From: Lachnospiraceae bacterium UBA1760
Lineage (GTDB): Bacteria > Bacillota > Clostridia > Lachnospirales > Lachnospiraceae
Direction of reading: 5' to 3'
Length of the DNA: 58,003 bases
NCBI GenBank assembly: GCA_002314775.1
Contig: DCHE01000038.1
Location: 79,638-137,640 of the forward strand
Under the pieces are notes generated by a model. It was not told the DNA's origin and searched no databases. It was given only the letters and a program-made list of their open reading frames with translations. Below are positions 32,929 through 41,043 of this stretch, piece after piece; position 1 is the stretch's first letter, and the number at the start of each line of letters is the position of its first letter. The position numbers and the translations under genes are program-made.

Positions 32929-35293
32929 CAAAGAGAGAAAGGACTACAGAGTAGTCGGCAAGGATTACATTAAAAAGGATTCCATGCAGCTTCTTCATGG
33001 AAAGCCGGTATATATGGATGATATCGTACCACAGGACTGTCTTGTGGTTAAGCTACTTAGAAGTCCTTATGCCAGCGCCATAGTTGAGGAGATAAATACA
33101 GCGATGGCTATGAAAATTCCAGGAATTGAGGCGATTTATACCTGGGAAGATGTACCTAAAAAGAGATTTTCAATTGCAGGTCAGACCGCTCCGGAGCCTT
33201 CGCACTATGACAGATTAATATTAGACAGACGATTAAGAAGCGTTGGAGACCCGGTTGCAATTGTTGCGGGAGAATCAGAGAAGGCAGTTGACAAGGCCTT
33301 AAAGCTTATAAAGGTGAAGTATGAGGTTCTTGAGCCCGTGCTTGATTTTAGAAAGTCACTCGACAATGAAACACTGGTGCATCCTGAGGAGGACTGGGTA
33401 AAGCATGAGCCATCAGGAGATGCAAGGAGAAACCTTGTGAGCCATGAGGAGGATGCCCATGGTGATGTCGATAAGGTGATTTCAGAGTGCGATGAGGTTA
33501 TAGAGCATACATTTCACACTAAGGCCTGCCAGCAGGGCTATATGGAGACCATAAGGGCCTACTGTGAGATTGACAGATACGGAAGACTTCACTCAATAAG
33601 CTCAACCCAGATTGTTTTCCATGTAAGAAGAATTATTGCAAATGCACTTGGTATTCCAAAATCAAAGGTAAGAGCTGAGAAGCCACGAATTGGCGGAGGC
33701 TTTGGTGCGAAGCAGACAGCAGTCTGTGAGGTTTATCCGGCATTTGTAACCTGGATGACCAAGAAGCCATCAAAGCTTATATATTCGAGAAGAGAATGTC
33801 AGATAATCTCATCTCCAAGACATGAGATGGAGGTTACGGTAAGACTTGGTGCAATGAAGGATGGTACTATAAAGGCAATTGATGTGTACACACTTTCAAA
33901 TGGTGGTGCCTACGCAGAGCATAGTACCACAACAGTTGGTCTTTCGGGTCATAAATCTCTTCCGCTTTACACAGGAAGCTGTGAGGCAACAAGATTTAGG
34001 GCGGATGTAGTTTATACCAATGTACAGTCTGCTGGAGCCTACAGAGGCTATGGAGCAACCCAGGGAATCTATGCGGTGGAGAGCTGCGTAAATGAACTCT
34101 GCGACAGACTTAATATGGATCCGGTTGAGCTTAGACTTAAGAATATTGTAAGAGAAGGAATGTGTATGCCTGCTTATTTTGGAGAGACTGCAAATTCCTG
34201 TGCTTTAGACAGATGTATCGAGCACTGCAGAGACATTTTCAAATGGAACGAGAGATATCCGGTCAAGGATATGGGAAATGGAAGGGTTCGTTCAGCAGGT
34301 ATGGCAATCGCCATGCAGGGCTCGTGTATTTCCTTTGTAGATGTTGGCTCCTGCACACTTAAGCTTGGAGATGATGGTACCTACAATATGATGATAGGGG
34401 CAGCGGACATGGGAACAGGCTGTGACACTATACTTGCCCAGATGGCTGCGGAGGTGCTTGATTGCGAGTTAGACCAGATTTCTGTATTCGGCGCTGATAC
34501 AGATGCATCGCCTTACGATTCGGGCTCCTATGCATCGTCTACAACCTATGTTACAGGTATGGCCACACAGAAGGCAGCAGAAAGGCTGAGAGAAAACATC
34601 ATTAAGATAGGAGCTGAGCTTCTAAGTGTTAGCGAGGACAAGGTTGAATTTGATGGAAATAGAGTATATATTCTAGAGGCAGAGGATGAAACCGATGAAA
34701 TGAAGGAGAAATATGAAGGAAAGACAGAGGTTAGCCTTACAGATATTTCCTTCAAATCCCAGGTGGGAAACACAATTCCGGTTGATGTGACTGAGACCTA
34801 TTCGTCTCCAGTATCACCACCGCCTTTTATGGCTGGTATGGTTTATATCGAGCTTGATAAAGAGACTGGAAGTGTTGAAATTCTCGATTACCAGGCAGTA
34901 ATAGACTGCGGAATTCCTGTAAATCCTAACCTGGCAAGAATACAGGCGGAATCAGGCATTGTTCAGGCTATCGGTATGGCACTTTCGGAGAATGTTCAGT
35001 ATACTGACAAGGGTCGTATTATGGAGAACAGCTTCATGCAGTATAAGATGCCTACAAGACTTGATATGGGTAAAATTAATGTTGAGTTTGAGACAAGCTA
35101 TGAGCCGACAGGTCCATTTGGTGTAAAGTCAATCGGCGAGATAGTTATCAATACTCCGACACCGGCACTGGCGCATGCTATTTACAGGGCAACTGGCGTA
35201 TGGCACAGAACTACTCCATTTACCCCGGAGGTAATCCTTATGGGTATGGAAAACCCTGATTTTGAGCGAGCTGACAGAAGAATAAAGGGCTAG
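32915..35293 (+). CDS. xdhA: Molybdenum hydroxylase molybdopterin-binding subunit
   Basis: 792 residues from the ATG at 32915, following GGGAGTGG. It belongs to the xanthine dehydrogenase/aldehyde oxidase large-subunit family. Motifs include YMDDI and AIVEEINTAMA at the N-terminus, IGGGFGAKQTAVCEVYPAF, GAYRGYGATQGIYAVES (Mo-pterin contacts), GSYASSTTYVTG and the C-terminal FGVKSIGEIVINTP, with the Glu that acts as catalytic base in the family. Placement with selD, yqeB and yqeC predicts a selenium-containing Mo site. No in-frame TGA is present, so selenium would be a cofactor ligand rather than selenocysteine. Confidence 0.93.
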   Translation: MKEFSKERKDYRVVGKDYIKKDSMQLLHGKPVYMDDIVPQDCLVVKLLRSPYASAIVEEINTAMAMKIPGIEAIYTWEDVPKKRFSIAGQTAPEPSHYDRLILDRRLRSVGDPVAIVAGESEKAVDKALKLIKVKYEVLEPVLDFRKSLDNETLVHPEEDWVKHEPSGDARRNLVSHEEDAHGDVDKVISECDEVIEHTFHTKACQQGYMETIRAYCEIDRYGRLHSISSTQIVFHVRRIIANALGIPKSKVRAEKPRIGGGFGAKQTAVCEVYPAFVTWMTKKPSKLIYSRRECQIISSPRHEMEVTVRLGAMKDGTIKAIDVYTLSNGGAYAEHSTTTVGLSGHKSLPLYTGSCEATRFRADVVYTNVQSAGAYRGYGATQGIYAVESCVNELCDRLNMDPVELRLKNIVREGMCMPAYFGETANSCALDRCIEHCRDIFKWNERYPVKDMGNGRVRSAGMAIAMQGSCISFVDVGSCTLKLGDDGTYNMMIGAADMGTGCDTILAQMAAEVLDCELDQISVFGADTDASPYDSGSYASSTTYVTGMATQKAAERLRENIIKIGAELLSVSEDKVEFDGNRVYILEAEDETDEMKEKYEGKTEVSLTDISFKSQVGNTIPVDVTETYSSPVSPPPFMAGMVYIELDKETGSVEILDYQAVIDCGIPVNPNLARIQAESGIVQAIGMALSENVQYTDKGRIMENSFMQYKMPTRLDMGKINVEFETSYEPTGPFGVKSIGEIVINTPTPALAHAIYRATGVWHRTTPFTPEVILMGMENPDFERADRRIKG

Positions 35294-35331
35294 GCTTATA
35301 TGGCTATTAGTATATGAGCTTTGGTGATAAT

Positions 35332-36015
35332 ATGAAAATATTTATAATATATATGGCGGCTGGTAACAGCGAAAGGTTTGGCAGTAACAAGCTTTTACAT
35401 AAGATTTCCGGAACTGAGATGTATAAATATGGGCTAAAAAGCATAGTGGAGGCCGTAAAGCATATAAAAGCTATGGCAGGAAATGATATCTCAGATATCT
35501 CACAGAGTGAGCCTGGGTTTATATATCCTGCTGAATTAAGTGTTAAAATTGCAGCAATAACCCAGTATAAGGAGATATTTGACGGGATAGGCCGTGACTA
35601 CGAAACAGACACAGTTTTTCCAATAATGAATGAAGAAAGTAAAAAAGGTGTTTCATTTACCATAAAATGTGGTATAACCTATGCTATGGAATATGGGATT
35701 TCCAAGGATGACTACATAATGTTCGTAACTGCAGACCAGCCTTACCTTACACCAGATACAATACTAAGGGTGATTAAGGCTGGAATTATGGACGCAGAGG
35801 CTTCGGATTCATTTTTGAGGAAGGATATTTTCGTAGCAGCCTATGACGAAGTTACAGGAAATCCGTGTATGTTCAGATACAGGGTTATTCCAGAACTGCT
35901 TAAGCTAAAGAAGGATCAGGGTGGACGAAAAGTATTTCCTAAGTTTGAAGTACAAAGGGTCCAGGTTGCAAGCTTAAAGGAGCTTTGGGATATAGATGAA
36001 AGAGAGGAAGAGTAA
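35332..36015 (+). CDS. mocA: Molybdenum cofactor cytidylyltransferase-like (MocA family)
   Basis: 227 residues from the ATG at 35332 after GGTGAT; an ATG at 35314 lacks a site. The N-terminal nucleotide-binding signature is YMAAGNSERFGSNKLL, followed by MFVTADQPYLTP (metal-binding Asp) and TGNPCMFRY, matching MobA/MocA-type NTP transferases that make molybdopterin cytosine dinucleotide for XdhA-family enzymes. It is the last cofactor gene of the island. Its stop is one base from the next ATG. Confidence 0.82.
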   Translation: MKIFIIYMAAGNSERFGSNKLLHKISGTEMYKYGLKSIVEAVKHIKAMAGNDISDISQSEPGFIYPAELSVKIAAITQYKEIFDGIGRDYETDTVFPIMNEESKKGVSFTIKCGITYAMEYGISKDDYIMFVTADQPYLTPDTILRVIKAGIMDAEASDSFLRKDIFVAAYDEVTGNPCMFRYRVIPELLKLKKDQGGRKVFPKFEVQRVQVASLKELWDIDEREEE

Positions 36016-36016
36016 T

Positions 36017-36580
36017 ATGCGAGGCAAGAAGAGACATTTATCATCCATAATTTTAGTGCTTTTGCTGCTTATCGGTACCTTAGCTCTTGGAGGCTGTGAG
36101 TTTCTTGAGGTACTTGATGGTGATGATGAATATATTATCGAGGAAAGAGAAAAAACTGAATATACCACTGCTGGGGAATCTGAGGAGGATACAGAGGAAG
36201 AGACCGAGGAAAAGACTAAGAAAGAGACTGAGGAAGAGACTGAGTATGTAACAACTACTGAAGCAGTAACAAAGGAAGATACGGAAGAAGATACAGAAGA
36301 AGCCGAGGAAGTGACCTACTATTTCAGAAGCAAAAAACTCAAGAATCAGCACTATGAGAAGCATGGCAAGGAGATGGGCTTTGACTCTGCAGACGAATAT
36401 GAATTAGCTGCCTCTAAGGTTGTGAATAATCCCGATGTGCTTCATAAGATTGAGGCGGAGGACGGAGATGATGTATACTATCTCGAGGCTACAAATGAAT
36501 TTGTTGTCATTTCCACCGATGGTTATCTGAGAACGTATTTCAATCCTAGCGGAGGAAAGAAGTATTTTGACAAACAGTAA
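36017..36580 (+). CDS. Lipoprotein with C-terminal nuclease-like (BECR-type toxin) domain
   Basis: 187 residues from the ATG at 36017; GAGGAAGAG inside the end of mocA is its ribosome binding site, so it is translationally linked to the island. A signal peptide ends in LALGGC (lipobox), then a 65-residue acidic, Glu/Thr-rich linker. The last 85 residues (HYEKHGKEMGF, SADEYELAASKVVNNPD, YYLEATNEFVVISTDG, LRTYF) resemble the Barnase-EndoU-ColicinE5/D-RelE-like nuclease domains found at the ends of polymorphic toxins and phage proteins. Placing such a domain on a surface lipoprotein is odd. No immunity gene is evident next to it. Function unknown. Confidence 0.6.
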   Translation: MRGKKRHLSSIILVLLLLIGTLALGGCEFLEVLDGDDEYIIEEREKTEYTTAGESEEDTEEETEEKTKKETEEETEYVTTTEAVTKEDTEEDTEEAEEVTYYFRSKKLKNQHYEKHGKEMGFDSADEYELAASKVVNNPDVLHKIEAEDGDDVYYLEATNEFVVISTDGYLRTYFNPSGGKKYFDKQ

Positions 36581-36614
36581 AGAGCCAAAATAAAAGAAAA
36601 AGAAGAGCAAAATT

Positions 36615-36649
36615 AATGCCGGTACATATCATATGCACCGGCATTTTTT
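36615..36649 (+). terminator. Intrinsic terminator at the end of the Mo/Se island
   Basis: AATGCCGGT pairs with ACCGGCATT near 36615-36623 and 36637-36645 with an inner CATAT/ATATG stem, followed by a T-run to 36649. Confidence 0.8.
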
Positions 36650-36680
36650 AATGCATTTATTAATGTATTTTTTAACTGGA

Positions 36681-37970
36681 TTAGTTTTCGCCAAGAAGCT
36701 TCTCTACGCTTACAAGCTTAACACAGAGAACGAAAATCTTAGCTGCTGCAGCCATCTCCTCAGGTGTTGGGAAGGATGGGGCGATACGGATGTTTGAATC
36801 AAGCGGATCCTTGCCGTATGGGTAGGTTGCGCCAGCGCCTGTTAAGATAACACCGCACTCCTTACACTTAGCAACAATTGCCTTTGCACAGCCTTCTAGA
36901 GCGTTAAAGCTGATGAAGTAACCTCCGCGTGGCTCAATCCATGAACCAATCTCAAGACCTGCAAGCTCTGTATTTAACTCAGCAAGAACAGCCTCGAACT
37001 TTGGTCTTAAAATATCACCGTGCTTCTTCATATGAGCCTTTAAGCCGTCGATATCCTTGAAGAATCTCGAATGACGAAGCTGGTTAATCTTGTCATGACC
37101 GATTGTCTGAACTGTAAGCTGCTTTAAGATGTAGTCGATATTTGTGAGAGAAGATGCAAGAACTGAAACACCTGAACCAGGGAAGCTGATCTTTGATGTT
37201 GAAGCAAATACGTAAACCATATCTGGATTTCCAGCCTTAGCACACTCATCGATAATATTTAAAATCTTATCCTGCTTATCATCGTAGAGATGGTGAATGC
37301 AGTATGCATTGTCCCAGAAAATTCTGAAGTCGTCTGCAGCTGGCTTAAGTGCAGCAAATTTTCTAACAACCTCGTCAGAGTAAGAGATACCAGTTGGGTT
37401 AGAGTACTTTGGAACGCACCAGATACCCTTTATAGCTGGGTCACTCTCAACATACTTTGCAACTAAATCCATATCAGGACCATCTGAATTAAGCGGAATA
37501 TTAATCATCTCAATTCCGAAGAACTGTGTAATTGCAAAATGTCTGTCATATCCAGGAACTGGACATAAGAATTTAACCTTATCTAATTTACACCATGGAG
37601 TGCTGCCATTTACGCCATGTGAGTATGAACGAGAGATAGTATCGTACATAATATTAAGACTTGAGTTACCGTAAACAATAACGTTATCCTTAGCAACCTC
37701 AAGCATATCAGCCATAAGATGTCTGCACTCACCGATACCATCTAAGTCACCGTAGTTACGAGTATCAGTACCAAGAATAGTCTTCATATCTGAAGAGCTG
37801 TTGATTACGTCAAGCATAGGCATAGCGAGCTCAAGCTGGCTGAGACCTGGCTTTCCTCTTGCCATATTGAGGTTAAGGCCCTTTGCCTGCTCCTCCTTGT
37901 ATTCCTCTAAAAGAGCAGCCTTAAGTGTAAGGAGCTCATCCTTTGTCATCTGATTATATGGTTTCTTCAT
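36681..37970 (-). CDS. MocR-class PLP aminotransferase (aspartate aminotransferase type)
   Basis: 429 residues. It matches the Aminotran_MocR (PF12897) group of free-standing aminotransferases: LNMARGKPGLSQLELAMPM near the N-terminus, VYGNSSLNIMYDTISR, KGIWCVPKYSNPTG (the NPTG motif), IFWDNAYCIHHLY, and the cofactor lysine in FASTSKISFPGSGVSVL. The C-terminal EPRGGYFISF and RIAPSFPT fit. The regulator domain of MocR is absent. Activity is probably aspartate or alanine transamination. AAGGTTGG is a moderate ribosome binding site. It has its own promoter on the minus strand. Confidence 0.88.
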   Translation of the reverse strand: MKKPYNQMTKDELLTLKAALLEEYKEEQAKGLNLNMARGKPGLSQLELAMPMLDVINSSSDMKTILGTDTRNYGDLDGIGECRHLMADMLEVAKDNVIVYGNSSLNIMYDTISRSYSHGVNGSTPWCKLDKVKFLCPVPGYDRHFAITQFFGIEMINIPLNSDGPDMDLVAKYVESDPAIKGIWCVPKYSNPTGISYSDEVVRKFAALKPAADDFRIFWDNAYCIHHLYDDKQDKILNIIDECAKAGNPDMVYVFASTSKISFPGSGVSVLASSLTNIDYILKQLTVQTIGHDKINQLRHSRFFKDIDGLKAHMKKHGDILRPKFEAVLAELNTELAGLEIGSWIEPRGGYFISFNALEGCAKAIVAKCKECGVILTGAGATYPYGKDPLDSNIRIAPSFPTPEEMAAAAKIFVLCVKLVSVEKLLGEN

Positions 37971-38016
37971 AGTGTTACCAACCTTTCTTATAATTAAAAG
38001 TCTAAACTAAATATAT

Positions 38017-38045
38017 AGTATATTTATGAATGAGTAAAATGTAAA
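38017..38045 (-). promoter_or_regulatory. Promoter for the MocR-class aminotransferase
   Basis: Reading the minus strand: TTTACA (38045-38040), a 17-base spacer, TATACT (38022-38017). It gives a leader of about 40 bases before the start at 37970. Confidence 0.6.
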
Positions 38046-38181
38046 GTAAGAAATTGAAATAGAGTAAAAAATTTGATAAAAATAAGCGAAATCGTAGTAA
38101 AAACGCGCGTAATACAGCGCTAAGGATTAAAAAATAAACTGTAATGAGGGTTGAAATTAATCTATAATTAATATGCAAATG

Positions 38182-38199
38182 TTTATCATTTATGATAAA
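38182..38199. promoter_or_regulatory. Small inverted repeat upstream of the rhomboid gene
   Basis: TTTATCA (38182-38188) and TGATAAA (38193-38199) are perfect arms with a 4-base spacer inside the 300-base divergent region 37971-38270. It could be an operator; no consensus is matched. TATAAT at 38163-38168 lacks a good -35 partner. Confidence 0.3.
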
Positions 38200-38270
38200 A
38201 TATTAAAAGTGAAGAAAATACCGAAATACAGTTATTCCTGCATTTCGACTAAAGGAGGAGAGAAGAAAAT

Positions 38271-38870
38271 ATGGAAGAAGAAAAGAAGAGATTTAGGATA
38301 ACCTTTAATTCACCGGTTATTCTTATTTTTGTAGCTGTCTGTGGACTGGCAACACTGCTTAATTATGCAACTGGCGGAAAGAGTAATGAGATAGTTTTTA
38401 TGACCTATCACTCATCGCTGAAGAGCCCGATGACCTATGTCAGATTCATTACCCACATTTTTGGACATGCAAACTGGGAGCATTACATTGGCAATATGAC
38501 CTATGTGCTTCTTCTTGGACCACTCCTTGAGGAGAAGTATGGTCCTAAGCTTCTTATCGAGATGATGGGAATTGTGGCAGTGTTCACAGGACTTATCAAT
38601 TATATCTTTTTTTCGGATGTAGCTCTTTGTGGTGCCAGCGGTGTCTGCTTTGCACTCATACTGCTTTCATCATTTACAGGCTATAAGGAGAAGGAGATAC
38701 CTATCACATTTATCCTTGTGCTCGTTCTCTTTGTTGGACAGCAGGTATACCAGGGCATATTTGTTAAGGATACAGTATCACAGATGGCACATATTATCGG
38801 TGGACTTATCGGTGCAGTGTACGGATTTATGTTTACTCATGATGATAAGGCTAAGGGTAAAGCCGTATAG
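38271..38870 (+). CDS. Rhomboid-family intramembrane serine protease
   Basis: 199 residues with about six membrane helices. Motifs: FGHANWEHYIGNMTYVLLLGPLLEEKYG (HWxHxxxN-type loop and helix), the active-site Ser in CGASGVCFALIL (GxSG), and the catalytic His in MAHIIGGLIGAVYG. It cleaves membrane proteins within the bilayer; the substrate is unknown. AGGAGG precedes the ATG. It is followed 5 bases later by a YgjP-type metallopeptidase gene, giving a two-protease operon. Confidence 0.88.
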   Translation: MEEEKKRFRITFNSPVILIFVAVCGLATLLNYATGGKSNEIVFMTYHSSLKSPMTYVRFITHIFGHANWEHYIGNMTYVLLLGPLLEEKYGPKLLIEMMGIVAVFTGLINYIFFSDVALCGASGVCFALILLSSFTGYKEKEIPITFILVLVLFVGQQVYQGIFVKDTVSQMAHIIGGLIGAVYGFMFTHDDKAKGKAV

Positions 38871-38875
38871 TTAAT

Positions 38876-39457
38876 ATGGATAATAATTACAATATTGAGA
38901 TAATAAGAAGCAATAGAAAAACTATTGGGCTTGAAGTAAGAGCCGATGGAAGAGTGCTTGTAAGAGCACCTTTAAGGGCGGATGCTGCTACAATAAATCA
39001 GATGATTAAATCCCATGAGGGATGGATAATTGATAAACTAAAAAAGGTTAATGAAAATAAGCAGGCATTGGAGAAGGAAAAAATTAGAAAGCTTACCAGG
39101 GAAGAGCTAGAAGATTTGGCAAGAAGGGCTTCAAGGATTATTCCGAAAAAGGTGTTTTACTTCTCAAAAATAGTCGGTGTTTCCTATGGAAGAATCACCA
39201 TAAGAAACCAGAGCACGATATGGGGCAGCTGCACAAAAAAGGGCAATTTGAATTTCAACTGTATGCTAATACTGGCACCGGAGGAGATCATTGACTATGT
39301 GGTGGTACACGAACTGTGTCACAGAAAAGAGATGAATCACTCAAAGGCATTTTGGCAGCAGGTGGAAAATGTACTTCCAGATTATAAAAGCTGCGAAAAA
39401 TGGCTAAAGGAGAATGGAAGCCTTATCATGGCACAGAATCCTGCGAAAAGAGATTAA
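38876..39457 (+). CDS. YgjP-like zinc metallopeptidase (DUF45)
   Basis: 193 residues of the YgjP/M48-like DUF45 family. The zinc site is VVHELCHRKEMNHSKAFW (HExxH near 145 plus the downstream HSKxFW His). Other family features: GLEVRADGRVLVRAPLRA at the N-terminus and TIWGSCTKKGNLNFN before the zinc helix. There is no signal peptide. In some type I restriction and DNA loci this family is associated with nucleic acids, but no such genes are nearby. It starts 5 bases after the rhomboid stop without a clear ribosome binding site, suggesting coupling. Confidence 0.88.
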   Translation: MDNNYNIEIIRSNRKTIGLEVRADGRVLVRAPLRADAATINQMIKSHEGWIIDKLKKVNENKQALEKEKIRKLTREELEDLARRASRIIPKKVFYFSKIVGVSYGRITIRNQSTIWGSCTKKGNLNFNCMLILAPEEIIDYVVVHELCHRKEMNHSKAFWQQVENVLPDYKSCEKWLKENGSLIMAQNPAKRD

Positions 39458-39503
39458 GAGCATTATATTTTTAGAGAGGACTAGGACTAAGAGAGGTCTG
39501 AGA

Positions 39504-39542
39504 GAAAGGGCTAATAGAAAGGGCTAATAGAGAGGGCTAATA
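39504..39542 (+). repeat. Triplicated 13-base unit containing a ribosome binding site
   Basis: gaaagggctaata (39504-39516), gaaagggctaata (39517-39529) and gagagggctaata (39530-39542) are in tandem and end directly before the ATG at 39543. Only the last copy's GAGGG is at functional spacing (6 bases). Confidence 0.85.
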
Positions 39543-40274
39543 ATGAAGGAATTTGATGAAGATTTCGAAACTGAATATGATACTCCAAGGAGAAAAAAAG
39601 ATGACAGGGACAAAAAACTAAGAAGACCCCCTAGATTTATAACAGGGGGAGTAAACAGATGGACCTTTTATCTGATTATTATAGCAGTAATAGTCTTTGT
39701 GATATTTCTGATAATCTTTAAGGTTACAAAGAAGAATATTGTCAAGGATATGCTCGATGAATCCAAGGAGATTGCCAAGGAGATTATCATTGGCGAGGAG
39801 GGAAAGGTCACAACAGTAAGTAAGTCGACCCTTGAAAAGGTGTTTATGAAGAGTGATCTGTCTACTGGTGAGTACAGATTTAATTCAATTGCCAGAAAAT
39901 ACAATGAAACTGGTTATATCGTATACTACGTAAAATATGAGGGCTACATAAAAGCAGGTATAGATTTCAGCAAGATAAAAATTGACTGTGATGAAGAGAA
40001 GAAGATTATAAATATCACTATACCTGAGGTTGAGATTCAGGATGTGACAGTTAAGATGGAGACACTCGATTACATTTTTAAGGATGAGTCTTATGAGACT
40101 GAGTCAGTATCCCAGGAGGCCTATAAGCTTGCGGAGGAGGATTTAAAGAGCAAGGCTGAGTCAGCTACTGAGCTTAAGGAAACCGCAAGGCAAAATGCAT
40201 ACGACACTGTTGAAGCACTTGTGAGGCCGTGGATTGCTCAGCTCGACACAAGCTATACGGTTAATATAAAATAG
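39543..40274 (+). CDS. DUF4230 membrane-anchored protein
   Basis: 243 residues. The N-terminus is highly charged (PRRKKDDRDKKLRRPP), followed by one membrane helix (about 40-61). The remainder is an extracellular DUF4230 domain with YIKAGIDFSKIKIDCDEEKKIINITIPEVEI and a C-terminal helical stretch ending VEALVRPWIAQLDTSYTVNI. The family function is unknown. The next gene, 9 bases downstream, is a paralog exported as a lipoprotein. The ribosome binding site is part of a triplicated 13-base unit. Confidence 0.75.
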   Translation: MKEFDEDFETEYDTPRRKKDDRDKKLRRPPRFITGGVNRWTFYLIIIAVIVFVIFLIIFKVTKKNIVKDMLDESKEIAKEIIIGEEGKVTTVSKSTLEKVFMKSDLSTGEYRFNSIARKYNETGYIVYYVKYEGYIKAGIDFSKIKIDCDEEKKIINITIPEVEIQDVTVKMETLDYIFKDESYETESVSQEAYKLAEEDLKSKAESATELKETARQNAYDTVEALVRPWIAQLDTSYTVNIK

Positions 40275-40283
40275 GAGGGCATT

Positions 40284-40934
40284 ATGAAAAAGAAAAGTTT
40301 ATTAGTATTAATGTCACTCATGCTCACATTTGCCCTTGCTGGATGCGGTAAGAAAGAAGAGACAACAGAAACAGTAACTGAGACTACTGAAACCACAACA
40401 GAGGAAGAGATTAGTGAAGAAAAGCTTCCAAGTGGTGAGGAAATACAGAACATTTGCAAGCTCGCAACCTTAGAATGCTACTATAATAATGTGGCAAGCT
40501 CAACTAAGAGCGCAGGAACAGGTATTATGCACATTGGTGAGAAGGAGCGAAAGTTCTGGATTGAGTACACAGGTGTAGCTACAATCGGAATTGATGTTTC
40601 TAAGGTAAAAATTACTGTTGAAGGAAAAAATGTTACAGTATCTGTTCCGGATGCAGAACTCCAGGGAGAACTGAAGGTAATAAGCAGTGAGCTGTCAAGC
40701 GAGAACTATGTTCAGACAGAGGATGGATTCTTCAACGAGAATAAGATTACTGCTGAGGACCAGACTGCTGCAATTGCAGTAGCACAGGAGGAGATGAAAA
40801 AACAGGTGCTTGAGGATACAGAGCTTATGACCAGGGCGAAGGACAGAGCAAAGAATCTTATAAGAAATTATATAGAGCAGCTTGGGGAAGCTGCAGGAGT
40901 CACCTACGAGATAACCTTTGTGGATGTAATCTGA
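40284..40934 (+). CDS. DUF4230 lipoprotein
   Basis: 216 residues. A signal peptide with a LAGC lipobox (Cys near 21) is followed by a Thr/Glu-rich linker (TETVTETTETTTEEE) and a DUF4230 domain (IGIDVSKVKITVEGKNVTVSVPDAEL). It is paralogous to the preceding gene: the block after ID(V/F)SK is alignable and both end in a helix plus a short strand. The pair differs in membrane attachment (helix versus lipid). AGGAGGG precedes the ATG. Role unknown. A strong bidirectional terminator follows. Confidence 0.75.
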   Translation: MKKKSLLVLMSLMLTFALAGCGKKEETTETVTETTETTTEEEISEEKLPSGEEIQNICKLATLECYYNNVASSTKSAGTGIMHIGEKERKFWIEYTGVATIGIDVSKVKITVEGKNVTVSVPDAELQGELKVISSELSSENYVQTEDGFFNENKITAEDQTAAIAVAQEEMKKQVLEDTELMTRAKDRAKNLIRNYIEQLGEAAGVTYEITFVDVI

Positions 40935-40952
40935 TATCAGAAAGAATAATAA

Positions 40953-41013
40953 AACACAAAAAGTCACGGTCTGTGCGATTAATAAGTCGCATAGACCGTG
41001 ACTTTTTTGTGTT
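40953..41013. terminator. Strong bidirectional terminator
   Basis: AACACAAAAAGTCACGGTCT pairs with the reverse complement ending at 41013, with a GTGCGA/TCGCAT inner stem. A- and T-runs flank both arms. It separates the DUF4230 genes from the convergent serpin genes. Confidence 0.92.
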
Positions 41014-41043
41014 AGATATTCGCTGAACAGGAATTATTCACTA

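Noticed and set aside
29549..35293. Selenocysteine (in-frame TGA) in SelD or the hydroxylase
   Set aside because: SelD has Cys at the active site and the reading frames of both proteins contain no internal TGA.
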